This document shows positions 1-8,463 of a DNA stretch of 64,000 bases, in pieces. This stretch comes from JBEBVQ01 sp964527735. GTDB lineage: Bacteria; Bacteroidota; Bacteroidia; Chitinophagales; Chitinophagaceae. The notes beneath the pieces were generated by a model, which did not search any database, was not told the origin of the DNA, and saw only the letters and a list, made by a program, of their open reading frames with translations. How positions within the stretch are numbered: position 1 is the first letter of the stretch; the number at the start of each line of letters is the position of its first letter. The stretch lies in the NCBI GenBank assembly GCA_964527735.1, contig CAZGPG010000011.1:47096-111095 (forward strand), given 5' to 3'. The position numbers and the translations under genes are program-made.

Positions 1-7
1 CATCTCT

Positions 8-1243
8 GTGAATATCCGTGCGCTGATACTGACAGTCTGTGCTCATTGCACGCTGTCTTTATCTTCAGATGCGCAGACAGGAACACGGTTGCCATATCCG
101 CCAGACAGTGTGCTTGAAAGAAGTGAGCAATTACTCGCTTCGGGAGATGTTGTTTCTGCAAAGAAAATCAGGCAACTTCTGAGGCCCTATACCGATACTG
201 TCTATGTCCCTCAGTTCTCTGCCGGAATGCAGGAAGCTTACAGACTGCTTGCAGAAGCTGCTGTTATAACATCAGATCATAATGATGCTTTCAGATTTCT
301 GAAACAGCATTGGAAAATAAAGGATAGCCTGCTTCGTGAGGAAAAAGACAGACGGTTAAATAATCTAAAAAAAGATTATTATATCACTAAAGGGAGCAAG
401 GAACTCATTGATGGCAAGATCCGGATACTGGAACAAGGGAAGATACTTAAAAAAAGAAATTTTCTGATTACCCTGATCGTTTTACTGATCTGCTCAGTCA
501 CGGTATTTTCAATCCTGTACTACCAAAGTAATAAGAGGAAAATCTCGCTCCTCCGGCGTACTTTACAACAATCGGACAAGGAACAAAGAATACGCATCCT
601 TGAGGCCCGGGCAGAAGCAGAAGAAAAGGAAAGACTTTACATTGCCAATTACCTTCAAAACGGCCTTAATAGAAATATCGAAGTGATCCGGCAGGAATTC
701 ATGAGGCAAAAAAAGATTCATTTAGATAAAGAAGTCCGGTCCGGACTGGAAGAAATCATACAGGTATTGTCGTCTGCGCGGGATCTTCTTTACCAGTCTG
801 CATATAATCTGAATGCGGAAGATTTTGACCTGAGGCAGAAGCTCGATGCATTCATCAGGTATATAAACAGAAACCTGCCCGTAGAAGTTTCGGTAGGATA
901 TACAGAATATAGCGACGGAGTATCAAAGGAGCATGAACTTGTTATATTCAGAATTGTATGCGAATTGATTCAGAATATAATCAAGCATGCCGATGCTACT
1001 CATGCAAGTATTTATATACGGTTTGACAAAGCGGAGACGGTGGTCCGGGTAAAGGATGACGGAAAAGGATTCGATACCGGCAGACCGGACGACGGGATGG
1101 GTTTGAGAAATATCCGGAAAATTGTTGAGCATTACAGTGGTTCTGTCACAATAAGTGCAGGAGAGGGGACAGAAGTTATACTTACGTTCCCCAACTTTAT
1201 AGTGGATCCGGTCAATGTTCCGGATGTCCTCTTTAAAGAATGA
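8..1243 (+). CDS. Sensor histidine kinase-like protein without phospho-acceptor histidine
   Basis: A 411-residue NarL/DesK-type kinase homologue. It has an N-terminal secretion signal (about 1-22), a short periplasmic helical region, one membrane segment near residues 152-172, a coiled linker, a degenerate dimerisation helix and a C-terminal HATPase_c domain. The ATPase boxes look intact: N box ELIQNIIKHAD, G1 box DDGKGFD and G2 box GMGLRNI. The position that reads ELHDG in the other two kinases of this window reads YLQNG here, with Gln at about residue 217, so the usual phosphorylated His is missing. It may be a regulatory pseudokinase or may pair with another kinase. The GTG start lies only 8 bases into the window, so the true gene could begin further upstream, although a signal-like N-terminus is present. 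No response regulator follows; the next gene is convergent. Confidence 0.75.
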   Translation: MNIRALILTVCAHCTLSLSSDAQTGTRLPYPPDSVLERSEQLLASGDVVSAKKIRQLLRPYTDTVYVPQFSAGMQEAYRLLAEAAVITSDHNDAFRFLKQHWKIKDSLLREEKDRRLNNLKKDYYITKGSKELIDGKIRILEQGKILKKRNFLITLIVLLICSVTVFSILYYQSNKRKISLLRRTLQQSDKEQRIRILEARAEAEEKERLYIANYLQNGLNRNIEVIRQEFMRQKKIHLDKEVRSGLEEIIQVLSSARDLLYQSAYNLNAEDFDLRQKLDAFIRYINRNLPVEVSVGYTEYSDGVSKEHELVIFRIVCELIQNIIKHADATHASIYIRFDKAETVVRVKDDGKGFDTGRPDDGMGLRNIRKIVEHYSGSVTISAGEGTEVILTFPNFIVDPVNVPDVLFKE

Positions 1244-1246
1244 TTA

Positions 1247-1295
1247 AAACAAACTGCCGGAACAATGTAAATTCATTTGTTCCGGCAGTTTGTTT
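1247..1295. terminator. Bidirectional hairpin between convergent genes
   Basis: A perfect 19-bp inverted repeat (arms 1247-1265 and 1277-1295, 11-nt loop) lies between the kinase-like gene and the convergent rpoD. The arm ends AAACAAA/TTTGTTT give T-rich tracts in both directions, so it can end both transcripts. Confidence 0.8.
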
Positions 1296-1310
1296 AGAAT
1301 AATACATTTT

Positions 1311-2168
1311 TTACCCCAGGTACACCTTCAGGGCATTGCTGTACCGCGCTTTCTGAAGGCGCTTGATCGCGCGTTCCTTGATCTGGCGGATACGTTCTTT
1401 GGTAAGGTCGTACTTATCGCCGATCTCTTCGATAGTCGGGCCATTATCTCCTTCCAGGCCAAAATAAGCAGCCAGGATCTCGGCTTCGCGGATGCTGAGT
1501 GATTTCAGGATGCGGCGGATTTCTGCGCGCAGGGAGTCTTTCATTACATCTTCATCGGTATCAGCGCTGCCTTCGAGCAGATCGCCCATAGCCACGTCTT
1601 CAGCTTCGTGCACGGGTGCATCGAGTGAAGTATGGCGGGTGTTGCTGGTGAATATATTGGTGACTTCCGTTTCGCTCATTTCGAGTATCTCGGCCAGTTC
1701 TTCGGTAGAAGGTTCACGTTCGTGCTCCTGCTCGAATGCTATAAATGCTTTATTAGCTTTGTTGTACGTACCGATCTTGTTCTGGGGCAGGCGTACAAGA
1801 CGTCCCTGCTCGGCCAGTGCCTGCAGGATCGACTGACGTATCCACCATACGGCATAAGATATGAATTTAAACCCTTTGGTTTCGTCAAAACGCTGTGCAG
1901 CCTTAATCAGGCCGAGGTTGCCCTCATTGATCAGGTCACTGAGCGATAAGCCTTGGTGCTGATACTGCTTGGCCACTGATACCACAAAACGGAGGTTAGA
2001 CTTCACCAGCTTTTCCAGCGCCCACTGGTCGCCCATGCGGATACGCTGCGCCAGGGTAGTTTCTTCTTCCGGGGTGATCATGGATATTTTACTGATTTCC
2101 TGAAGATATTTTTCTACTGCCTGTGAATCGCGGTTGGTAATCTGGGTAGCAATTTTTAGCTGCCTCAT
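1311..2168 (-). CDS. rpoD: Primary RNA polymerase sigma factor RpoD (short Bacteroidota type)
   Basis: A 285-residue sigma-70 family protein directing core RNA polymerase to housekeeping promoters. It has a compact region 1.2 at the N-terminus, region 2 with DLINEGNLGLIKAAQRFD and the -10-reading helix around YAVWWIRQSI, region 3 (about residues 130-200) and region 4 ending in the helix-turn-helix around YDLTKERIRQIKERAI. Region 1.1 and the long non-conserved insert of the E. coli protein are absent, which is the normal form in Bacteroidota, where this factor reads TTTG/TAnnTTTG promoters. Such promoters occur repeatedly in this window. ATG at 2166-2168 is the only sensible start. The gene is monocistronic and convergent with the upstream kinase-like gene. 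Confidence 0.95.
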   Translation of the reverse strand: MRQLKIATQITNRDSQAVEKYLQEISKISMITPEEETTLAQRIRMGDQWALEKLVKSNLRFVVSVAKQYQHQGLSLSDLINEGNLGLIKAAQRFDETKGFKFISYAVWWIRQSILQALAEQGRLVRLPQNKIGTYNKANKAFIAFEQEHEREPSTEELAEILEMSETEVTNIFTSNTRHTSLDAPVHEAEDVAMGDLLEGSADTDEDVMKDSLRAEIRRILKSLSIREAEILAAYFGLEGDNGPTIEEIGDKYDLTKERIRQIKERAIKRLQKARYSNALKVYLG

Positions 2169-2507
2169 AGGATAGAAATTTAAATTTTAAGTTCGGTTAT
2201 TCTTTATAAAGACGATCAAAGCGATAAAATAGTTTGCTTTTTTCCTCTTTTTAAGAAAATATTATTTATCTTCTTCGTACAAATTATGTTCCATGATTTC
2301 TGCCGGGAAGTACATCCTTTGTGTAAAAACTGAATAAAATCCTGCCAAGTCGCTCCCTGTATGGCGGAGCGCGCGATATGGAAATAAGTTATAGCCTTAT
2401 AAATCAATCCGGAAAGGGAAATATTGTCTGAAACCGGATGCAAAATTAATCAGGAATGTCAAAATTGCTACCTTTGTGGCCTTCTTTTTCCAATCTTTAA
2501 CATTTAT
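2169..2507. promoter_or_regulatory. Divergent intergenic region with gcdH -7 element
   Basis: A 339-bp gene-free stretch between the divergent rpoD and gcdH. TACCTTTG at 2469-2476 fits the Bacteroidota -7 consensus TAnnTTTG and lies 31 bp before the gcdH ATG. No good TTTG is seen 20 bp upstream of it. I could not find a clear -7 element for rpoD on the other strand. Confidence 0.5.
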
Positions 2508-3686
2508 ATGCAAAAAGATCTGTATCAACACCCTGATTATTACCTGCTTGACGAATTGTTAACGGATGAACACAAGCTGATCCGTGACTCTGTGCGTGCT
2601 TATGTAAAAAAAGAGATATCTCCCATTATCGAGACTTATGCGCAGAAAGCTGAGTTCCCCAAACAAATTATCCGGGGACTGGGCGAATTAGGCTGCTTTG
2701 GTCCTACGATCCCTCAGGAATACGGTGGGGCAGGGCTGGATTACATCTCTTATGGCATCATGATGCAGGAGTTGGAGCGGGGAGATTCCGGCATCCGGTC
2801 TACAGCGTCGGTCCAGGGGTCGCTCGTTATGTTCCCGATTTATAAGTTTGGCAGCGAGGAACAGAGAAAGAAGTATCTGCCCAAGCTTGCAACAGGCGAG
2901 TGGATGGGTTGTTTTGGCCTTACGGAACCGAATCACGGCTCTAACCCGGCCGGTATGGAGACCAATTTTAAAGATGCCGGGGATCATGTGGTGCTCAACG
3001 GCGCTAAAATGTGGATATCCAATGCGCCTTTTGCAGATATTGCTGTGGTCTGGGCGAAAAATGAAAATGGAGAGATACAAGGCCTGATCGTAGAGCGGGG
3101 CATGGAAGGTTTTTCCACCCCGGAAACACATGGTAAATGGTCATTGCGGGCTTCTGCTACCGGCGAGCTGGTATTTGATAATGTGAAAGTGCCGAAAGAA
3201 AATATCTTCCCGGATATCAAAGGATTGAAAGGGCCGCTGAGCTGCCTTTCCAGCGCCCGGTACGGTATTGCCTGGGGCGCTCTGGGCTGTGCTATGGATT
3301 GCTATGATACGGCATTGCGTTATTCCCAGCAGCGTGTTCAATTTGACAGGCCGATAGGCGGCTTCCAGCTTACTCAGAAAAAGCTGGCAGAGATGATCAC
3401 GGAAATCACCAAAAGCCAGCTGCTCAACTGGCGCCTCGGGGTGCTCAAAAATGAAGACCGTGCTACGCCGGCCCAGATATCTATGGCGAAGCGCAACAGC
3501 TGCGATATAGCCCTTAAAGTAAGCCGTGAGGCCCGGCAGATACTCGGTGGTATGGGTATTACCGGCGAATTCAGCATTATGCGGCATATGATGAACCTGG
3601 AGTCGGTTGTAACCTATGAGGGTACACATGATATCCATTTGCTGATCACCGGGATGGATGTAACGGGCATTAACGCGTTTAAATGA
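2508..3686 (+). CDS. gcdH: Glutaryl-CoA dehydrogenase
   Basis: A 392-residue flavin acyl-CoA dehydrogenase that oxidises and decarboxylates glutaryl-CoA to crotonyl-CoA in lysine/tryptophan breakdown. Motifs point to this subfamily rather than a generic acyl-CoA dehydrogenase: GDSGIRSTASVQGSLVM, TEPNHGSNPAGMET, the SLRASATG strand, CLSSARYGIAWG, and the catalytic Glu in TYEGTHDIH at about residue 371. The N-terminal helical domain, middle beta domain and C-terminal helical domain are complete. I chose ATG 2508, which gives the family N-terminus MQKDLYQHPDYY. An upstream in-frame start would add 28 unrelated residues and overlap the -7 element at 2469-2476. It is a single gene, followed by a palindromic repeat and a hairpin. 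Confidence 0.9.
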   Translation: MQKDLYQHPDYYLLDELLTDEHKLIRDSVRAYVKKEISPIIETYAQKAEFPKQIIRGLGELGCFGPTIPQEYGGAGLDYISYGIMMQELERGDSGIRSTASVQGSLVMFPIYKFGSEEQRKKYLPKLATGEWMGCFGLTEPNHGSNPAGMETNFKDAGDHVVLNGAKMWISNAPFADIAVVWAKNENGEIQGLIVERGMEGFSTPETHGKWSLRASATGELVFDNVKVPKENIFPDIKGLKGPLSCLSSARYGIAWGALGCAMDCYDTALRYSQQRVQFDRPIGGFQLTQKKLAEMITEITKSQLLNWRLGVLKNEDRATPAQISMAKRNSCDIALKVSREARQILGGMGITGEFSIMRHMMNLESVVTYEGTHDIHLLITGMDVTGINAFK

Positions 3687-3693
3687 TTGGTTA

Positions 3694-3763
3694 AATGTGA
3701 CAAATGTGTTGAATGTGGGAAATGTGATGACACATTCGTCACATTCAACACATTTGTCACATT
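3694..3763. repeat. 70-bp palindromic repeat, copy 1
   Basis: A near-perfect inverted repeat with outer arms AATGTGACAAATGTGTTGAA and its complement, built internally from repeated AATGTG units. An almost identical 71-bp copy lies at 40990-41060, differing only at the centre. It sits just after gcdH. Confidence 0.85.
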
Positions 3764-3764
3764 A

Positions 3765-3807
3765 AAAGGTGGCGGATTGCATTTAAATTATGCATTCTGC
3801 CACCTTT
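3765..3807 (+). terminator. Hairpin downstream of gcdH
   Basis: Arms 3765-3782 and 3790-3807 pair at 16 of 18 positions (AAAGGTGGC...GCCACCTTT) and are followed by TATTATTTTG. This is a plausible gcdH terminator lying directly after the 70-bp palindrome. Confidence 0.6.
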
Positions 3808-3858
3808 ATTATTTTGTGCCGGGTTGAGAGAAAAATTTTTTATCCGGAAAAATGACCG

Positions 3859-3866
3859 TAAATTTG
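3859..3866 (+). promoter_or_regulatory. -7 element of the Xre-RES operon
   Basis: TAAATTTG matches TAnnTTTG and lies 17 bp before ATG 3884. It lies downstream of the alternative TTG at 3824, which supports ATG 3884 as the start. No clear TTTG at -33. Confidence 0.5.
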
Positions 3867-3883
3867 GGACAAATGTCCTTGTT

Positions 3884-4441
3884 ATGGCGACAGAGAAAAA
3901 AAATAAAAAAAAATACCCGGTTGCCTCCAAAAAATCAGGCAAAGCAGAAGAACCTGCGGTCGCCTATGTGAGCACTACCACTGATTTCGATTATGACTGC
4001 ATTGATGGAGGCCTCGCCCGGCCAATGGAGTTATTGGGTATCAGTCCCTCATTAAAAATGAACAAGGCGGCTACAGAATATGATTATATCACTGTTATCC
4101 GCGAAGGTATATATAAAAAATCTATGGATCGGCTGATGAAGATAGCCGGTCTTACGTCAGCCGAGATGGCGGGGTTGGTACATACTTCAGACCGCACGCT
4201 CCGACGCTACCAGGATCGCCACAAGCTTAACCCGGATCAATCAGAGCGGCTGATCGAGCTGGCGCGGCTGTATGCCCGCGGGGAAGAAGTGTTTGAGGAT
4301 ATGGGGCTGTTCCGGGAGTGGATGGATACCCCGTCTGTAGCTCTGGGGCACCAATCTCCTAAGTCTTTCCTGGATACCTCGATCGGTATCGATATGCTCC
4401 TGAAACAATTACTGAGTATTGAACACGGTACTTATTCGTAA
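3884..4441 (+). CDS. Xre/MbcA/ParS-type antitoxin
   Basis: A 185-residue antitoxin of the Xre-RES type II toxin-antitoxin class. A lysine-rich N-terminal tail (about 1-25) is followed by an Xre-like helix-turn-helix around MKIAGLTSAEMAGLVHTSDRTLRRY and a C-terminal toxin-binding domain (DUF2384/MbcA_ParS_Xre) containing GEEVFEDMGLFREWMDTP and SPKSFLDTSIG. Family members bind and neutralise the RES toxin and repress their own operon. The stop codon overlaps the toxin start (TAATG), so translation is probably coupled. ATG 3884 was chosen because it lies just after a -7 element; the upstream TTG at 3824 would lie before that promoter. The short palindromes upstream were not resolved into a defined operator. 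Confidence 0.85.
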   Translation: MATEKKNKKKYPVASKKSGKAEEPAVAYVSTTTDFDYDCIDGGLARPMELLGISPSLKMNKAATEYDYITVIREGIYKKSMDRLMKIAGLTSAEMAGLVHTSDRTLRRYQDRHKLNPDQSERLIELARLYARGEEVFEDMGLFREWMDTPSVALGHQSPKSFLDTSIGIDMLLKQLLSIEHGTYS

Positions 4442-4896
4442 TGCAGCTATACAGGATCAGCAAATGCCGCTTTATTGACGACCTGTCCGGTTATGGCGCT
4501 GCGCAAAGCGGCGGCCGGTGGAACAGTCCCGGTGTGTATATGCTGTATGCTTCGGAATCGGCAGCGCTGGCCCTCCTTGAGAATATTGTGAATAATGCGC
4601 TTCAGTTCCGTATGGCCTTCTGCCAGGTTACACTTGAACTGCCAGGGCATTCCTTTCCTGTCATCGATCCTGACGATCTCCCTGCCGGATGGAACCGTTA
4701 TCCGTCTGCAGCCGTATTAAAATCGATTGGCGACAGCTTTATCCGATCGGGGGAGCATCTGGCGTTGAAAGTACCATCTGCCATTATGAGCGGCCAGTGG
4801 AATTACCTGATCAATCCCGCGCATCCCGATGCTGAATCTATACAAGTAACAGCACGGGAGAAAATTACTGTTGATGAGCGATTAAAAAAACGGTAA
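4441..4896 (+). CDS. RES-domain toxin (NAD-degrading type)
   Basis: A 151-residue protein that is essentially one RES domain. Characterised RES toxins deplete NAD+ and stop growth until the cognate Xre antitoxin neutralises them. The three polar residues conserved in the family are visible: Arg in GGRWN (about residue 26), Tyr in YMLYAS (about 36) and Glu in ALLENIV (about 47). The start overlaps the antitoxin stop by one base, typical of the fixed antitoxin-toxin order. The length is normal and no frameshift is seen, so the module looks functional. Downstream lies convergent metX. Activity is inferred from the family. Confidence 0.88.
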   Translation: MQLYRISKCRFIDDLSGYGAAQSGGRWNSPGVYMLYASESAALALLENIVNNALQFRMAFCQVTLELPGHSFPVIDPDDLPAGWNRYPSAAVLKSIGDSFIRSGEHLALKVPSAIMSGQWNYLINPAHPDAESIQVTAREKITVDERLKKR

Positions 4897-4940
4897 TAAG
4901 TACTTTCCCAAGGCTTTTACAGAGATTTCGATCCAATATC

Positions 4941-5963
4941 TCAATAGTCTGCATCCCATTCCCTGAATGCGGTATCGATCTTTTCCGCCTCGATGATGAA
5001 GCCGTCATGACCGTAGGAAGAATCAATAGTTACATGACGGCATTCCGGTAATTGCGCAGCCATATCGCGCTGAACTGACAGGGGACAGAGCAGATCATTG
5101 GTAATGCTGATCAGCAAGGCAGGGTGCTGTATGGTTTTCAATACACCATGGGGCCGTCCGCGTGCTATGTTATGTGTATCCAGCGCTTTTGTGAGGTACC
5201 AGTAGCTGTATGCATTAAACCGGTTTACCAGCTTGTCACCCTGATAGCTGATATAGGACGTCGCTTTGAAACCATCTGTTTTCTGATGATCCGGATCGGA
5301 CTGCTGCCGGATCAGGAGCTCCGGACTGCGGTAGGTGAGCATGCCTATGGCACGGGCTGCTTTCAGTCCTTTGGCGCCGGCACCAGGCGCCGGCTTCTGC
5401 CAGGTGCCATCGGCTTCAATGGCCAACCGTTGCGCTGTATGTACGGCAATGCCCCAGGCACTCTCTGCGGGAGCGGTCGCCAGCAGGAAGAGGCGTTCTA
5501 TGATTTCAGGTTCTGTCAATGCCCATTCCAATACCTGGTAGCCGCCCATGCTGCCGCCAGCGAGTACCCCGATCTTCCTGATATCCAGATGCTGCCGGAG
5601 CAGGGTATGCGCCTGCACCATATCACGGATCGTGATCAGTGGGAAGGTGCTATAATAAGGTTCGCCGGTTTCCGGGTTAACGCTCAGCGGTCCCGTTGTC
5701 CCGTAACAACTGCCCAGGATATTGGCACAGACAATAAAATGTTTATCCGGATCGAATATACAGCCCTGCCCGACAATACCCGGCCACCAGCCGGCAGCAT
5801 CAGCGTTGGCGGTAAGGGCATGGCATATCCATACCACATTGCTTCCGTCTTCATTCAGGGCGCCGCTGGTATAATACGCTATGGTCAGCTCCGGTAATAC
5901 GGCGCCGCTTTCAAGTGTAAAAGGCTGATCGTAATTAAACTGTTGCAACATGCAGGGATGCAT
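4941..5963 (-). CDS. metX: Homoserine O-acyltransferase (MetX type)
   Basis: A 340-residue alpha/beta-hydrolase-fold enzyme that activates homoserine for methionine synthesis by O-acylation. The catalytic triad is visible: Ser in GGSMGG (residue 138), Asp in SITNDLLCP (290) and His in YGHDGF (319). The family motifs VWICHALTANADAAGWW and LGSCYGTTGP are also present. Acetyl versus succinyl donor cannot be read safely from sequence. The ATG directly follows the pgk stop (TAA-ATG, no gap), so it is translated from the gapA-pgk transcript; a second ATG four codons in is an alternative start. Joining methionine synthesis to glycolysis genes in one run is unusual but may be lineage-specific. No riboswitch precedes it. 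Confidence 0.92.
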   Translation of the reverse strand: MHPCMLQQFNYDQPFTLESGAVLPELTIAYYTSGALNEDGSNVVWICHALTANADAAGWWPGIVGQGCIFDPDKHFIVCANILGSCYGTTGPLSVNPETGEPYYSTFPLITIRDMVQAHTLLRQHLDIRKIGVLAGGSMGGYQVLEWALTEPEIIERLFLLATAPAESAWGIAVHTAQRLAIEADGTWQKPAPGAGAKGLKAARAIGMLTYRSPELLIRQQSDPDHQKTDGFKATSYISYQGDKLVNRFNAYSYWYLTKALDTHNIARGRPHGVLKTIQHPALLISITNDLLCPLSVQRDMAAQLPECRHVTIDSSYGHDGFIIEAEKIDTAFREWDADY

Positions 5964-7178
5964 TTACGGGGCCGTCACAGCTGCAATGCCGGGCAGCTCT
6001 TTCCCTTCAAAATATTCCAGCATGGCGCCGCCACCGGTAGAGATATAACTCACTTTATCCGTATAGCCGAATTTGTTTACAGCAGCGACACTGTCACCGC
6101 CGCCAACCAGTGAATAAGCGCCGTTTTGGGTTGCCTCTGCTACTGCCTCTGCTACTGCTTTTGTGCCGCGCTGGAATTTTTCCATCTCGAACACACCCAT
6201 GGGGCCGTTCCAGAGAATAGTTTTGGACGCCCGGATGATGTTGGAGAATGTATCGCAGGCCTGTTGCCCGATATCCAGCCCCATCCATCCGTCCGGTATA
6301 TCATGGTTCTGTGCAGAGGAGGTATTGGCATCTGCGGCAAATTTATCGGCAAGAATGCTGTCTGCCGGAAGGTGGATCTGCACGCCCTTTTCTTCAGCCC
6401 GCTTCAGCAATTCCTTTGCAGTGCCGATCCGGTCGTCCTCACACAGGGATGTGCCGATATTACCGCCCTGCGCTTTAAAGAAGGTATAAGCCATACCACC
6501 GCCGATGATGATATCAGTTGCTTTTTCCAGCAGATTTTCGATGATCATTATTTTATCGGAAACTTTAGCGCCGCCGATAATCGCTGTAAACGGCTTTCCG
6601 GCATGGTGCAATATCTGATCTGCTGCAGTGATCTCAGCTTCCATCAGCAGCCCGAACATACGCTTTCCGGCCGGGAAGCATTGTGCAATGACCGCGGTAG
6701 AGGCATGGGCACGATGTGCTGTGCCAAAGGCATCATTAACATATACAGTGCCCAGATCCGCCAGCTTTTGGGCAAAATTGGCATCTCCCTTCTCTTCTTC
6801 AGTATAATACCGGAGGTTTTCGAGCAGCAGCACTTGCCCGGGCTGTAAGCCGGCCGCCTGGTTACGGGCGTCTTCGCCGATGCAGTCTTCAGAAAACAAT
6901 ACAGATACATCCAGTAATTCAGACAGATGCACTGCTACCGGCCGCAGGGAAAAATCCTCCAGTGTAAGGTGCGGTTTTTTGGAGATGTCTTTGAGCGGGC
7001 GTCCCCAATGGCTCATCAGTATCACGCTCCCGCCATCGGCCAATACCTTTTTGATAGTGGGAAGCGCACCGCGGATACGTGTGTCGTCTGTGATAACACC
7101 GTCTTTTATGGGCACATTGAAATCTACACGGATCAATGCTTTCTGATGATTGAAATTATGTTCTGAGAATTTGCTCAT
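5964..7178 (-). CDS. pgk: Phosphoglycerate kinase
   Basis: A 404-residue glycolytic enzyme transferring phosphate from 1,3-bisphosphoglycerate to ADP. The signature RVDFNVP lies near residues 17-23, the substrate-binding arginine/histidine region SHWGRP follows, and the hinge and nucleotide-binding parts show GGAKVSDK, GGGMAYTF, NGPMGVFE and GGGDSVAAV. The length is normal for the bacterial enzyme. It lies 87 bp downstream of gapA on the same strand with a hairpin between them, and its stop abuts the metX start. The order gapA-pgk fits coordinated glycolytic expression, with the hairpin possibly adjusting the ratio or stabilising the gapA mRNA. Confidence 0.96.
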   Translation of the reverse strand: MSKFSEHNFNHQKALIRVDFNVPIKDGVITDDTRIRGALPTIKKVLADGGSVILMSHWGRPLKDISKKPHLTLEDFSLRPVAVHLSELLDVSVLFSEDCIGEDARNQAAGLQPGQVLLLENLRYYTEEEKGDANFAQKLADLGTVYVNDAFGTAHRAHASTAVIAQCFPAGKRMFGLLMEAEITAADQILHHAGKPFTAIIGGAKVSDKIMIIENLLEKATDIIIGGGMAYTFFKAQGGNIGTSLCEDDRIGTAKELLKRAEEKGVQIHLPADSILADKFAADANTSSAQNHDIPDGWMGLDIGQQACDTFSNIIRASKTILWNGPMGVFEMEKFQRGTKAVAEAVAEATQNGAYSLVGGGDSVAAVNKFGYTDKVSYISTGGGAMLEYFEGKELPGIAAVTAP

Positions 7179-7226
7179 GGGAATAAAATTGAAATGGAGA
7201 CTTGAATTGATTTACTAAAAACAAGA

Positions 7227-7248
7227 AAAGGCCTCAAAAGAGGCCTTT
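7227..7248 (-). terminator. Hairpin between gapA and pgk
   Basis: A 9-bp perfect stem (AAAGGCCTC / GAGGCCTTT) with a 4-nt loop. On the minus strand it is followed by a T-rich tract, so it could be a partial terminator after gapA. Confidence 0.7.
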
Positions 7249-7265
7249 ATCAAGACAGAAAAAGA

Positions 7266-8279
7266 TTACTTATCAATCAGCCCGGCAAAAAATTTCACCG
7301 TGCGGACGAGCTGGCTTACATAGCTCATTTCATTATCGTACCAGCTTACGGTTTTTACCAGTTGCTGGTCGCCCACTGTAAGCACTTTTGTTTGTGTAGC
7401 ATCAAACAGGGAGCCGTATGCAATGCCAATGATATCGCTGGAAACAATTTCATCTTCGTTGTATCCGAAAGATTCGTTTGCGGCAACTTTCATAGCAGCA
7501 TTCACTTCTTCTACTGTTGTTTTTGTACCCAGAACGGTAACCAGCTCGGTAAGGGAACCGGTAACGGTCGGAACACGTTGTGCCACACCGTCCAGCTTAC
7601 CTTTCAGCTCCGGCAATACAAGACCGATCGCTTTGGCGGCGCCAGTAGAGTTGGGGATAATGTTTGCAGCGGCAGCGCGTGCACGGCGGAGATCGCCCTT
7701 GGGATGTGGTGCATCGAGTGTATTCTGATCATTGGTATAAGCGTGCACGGTGGTCATGAAGCCTGCTTTGATCTCAAAAGTATCGTTGAGCACTTTTGCC
7801 ATCGGAGCCAGGCAGTTGGTCGTGCAGGAAGCGCAGCTGATAACCGTTTCGCTGCCATCAAGCGTATCGTGGTTCACATTGAAAACAATGGTTTTCATAT
7901 CGCCGGTTGCCGGTGCGGAGATCACAACACGTTTAGCGCCGGCAGTGATGTGGGCTTTGGCTTTTTCCCCATCGGTGAAGAAACCGGTACATTCCAGCAC
8001 CACGTCCACATTGTGCTGACCCCAGGGAATTTGTGCCGGGTCTTTCTGAGCATATATTTTAATGGTGTTGCCGTTAACGCTGATCGCATCTTCCGTATGT
8101 TTCACCTCTGCATCAAAACGCCCCTGTGCGGTATCGTATTTAAGCAGGTGAGCCAGCACATTAGGCTTGGTAAGGTCATTGATCGCAACAACTTCAATCC
8201 CTTCCATATTGTGTATCTGGCGGAAGGCAAGCCGGCCAATACGTCCGAAACCGTTAATGGCAACTTTTACTTTACTCAT
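7266..8279 (-). CDS. gapA: Glyceraldehyde-3-phosphate dehydrogenase, type I
   Basis: A 337-residue NAD-dependent enzyme forming 1,3-bisphosphoglycerate. The N-terminal Rossmann motif INGFGRIGRLAFR is followed by the catalytic domain, with the active-site Cys in SCASCTTNCLAP (residue 152), HAYTNDQNTLD and the S-loop region RRARAAAANIIP. The C-terminal WYDNEMSY motif is intact. ATG at 8277-8279 is supported by the family N-terminus and by an excellent promoter 38 bp upstream (8317-8348). It is the first gene of a gapA-pgk-metX run. The length is normal and nothing is degenerate. Confidence 0.97.
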   Translation of the reverse strand: MSKVKVAINGFGRIGRLAFRQIHNMEGIEVVAINDLTKPNVLAHLLKYDTAQGRFDAEVKHTEDAISVNGNTIKIYAQKDPAQIPWGQHNVDVVLECTGFFTDGEKAKAHITAGAKRVVISAPATGDMKTIVFNVNHDTLDGSETVISCASCTTNCLAPMAKVLNDTFEIKAGFMTTVHAYTNDQNTLDAPHPKGDLRRARAAAANIIPNSTGAAKAIGLVLPELKGKLDGVAQRVPTVTGSLTELVTVLGTKTTVEEVNAAMKVAANESFGYNEDEIVSSDIIGIAYGSLFDATQTKVLTVGDQQLVKTVSWYDNEMSYVSQLVRTVKFFAGLIDK

Positions 8280-8316
8280 TTTATGATTGATTTTAAATTA
8301 GTTTGAAAAATTAGTG

Positions 8317-8348
8317 CAAAGTTAACGGGAGTATATATAAAAACCAAA
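8317..8348 (-). promoter_or_regulatory. gapA promoter (TTTG-N20-TAACTTTG)
   Basis: On the minus strand, TTTG (8345-8348) and TAACTTTG (8317-8324) are separated by exactly 20 bp. This is a full match to the Bacteroidota sigma-A consensus. Transcription should start around 8310. Confidence 0.8.
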
Positions 8349-8463
8349 GCAACTCTGTGACCGGACAATGAGTATAAATGCCATATGAGAAATATCCCCC
8401 CCTTTATCCCGTCTGCATTCGTTGCGAGATGCTGTATATTCGCGCTTTAAAACAATTTTATAC

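Noticed and set aside
4890..4945. SAM riboswitch or similar control for metX
   Set aside because: metX follows pgk without any gap, so there is no room for a leader RNA; the region on the other side is its 3' end.
5124..5897. 257-codon open frame opposite metX
   Set aside because: Shadow of metX on the other strand with no promoter or family features.
7362..8306. Long open frame opposite gapA (314 codons)
   Set aside because: It lies antisense to a well-conserved gene and its sequence shows no family pattern; it is caused by codon bias of gapA.
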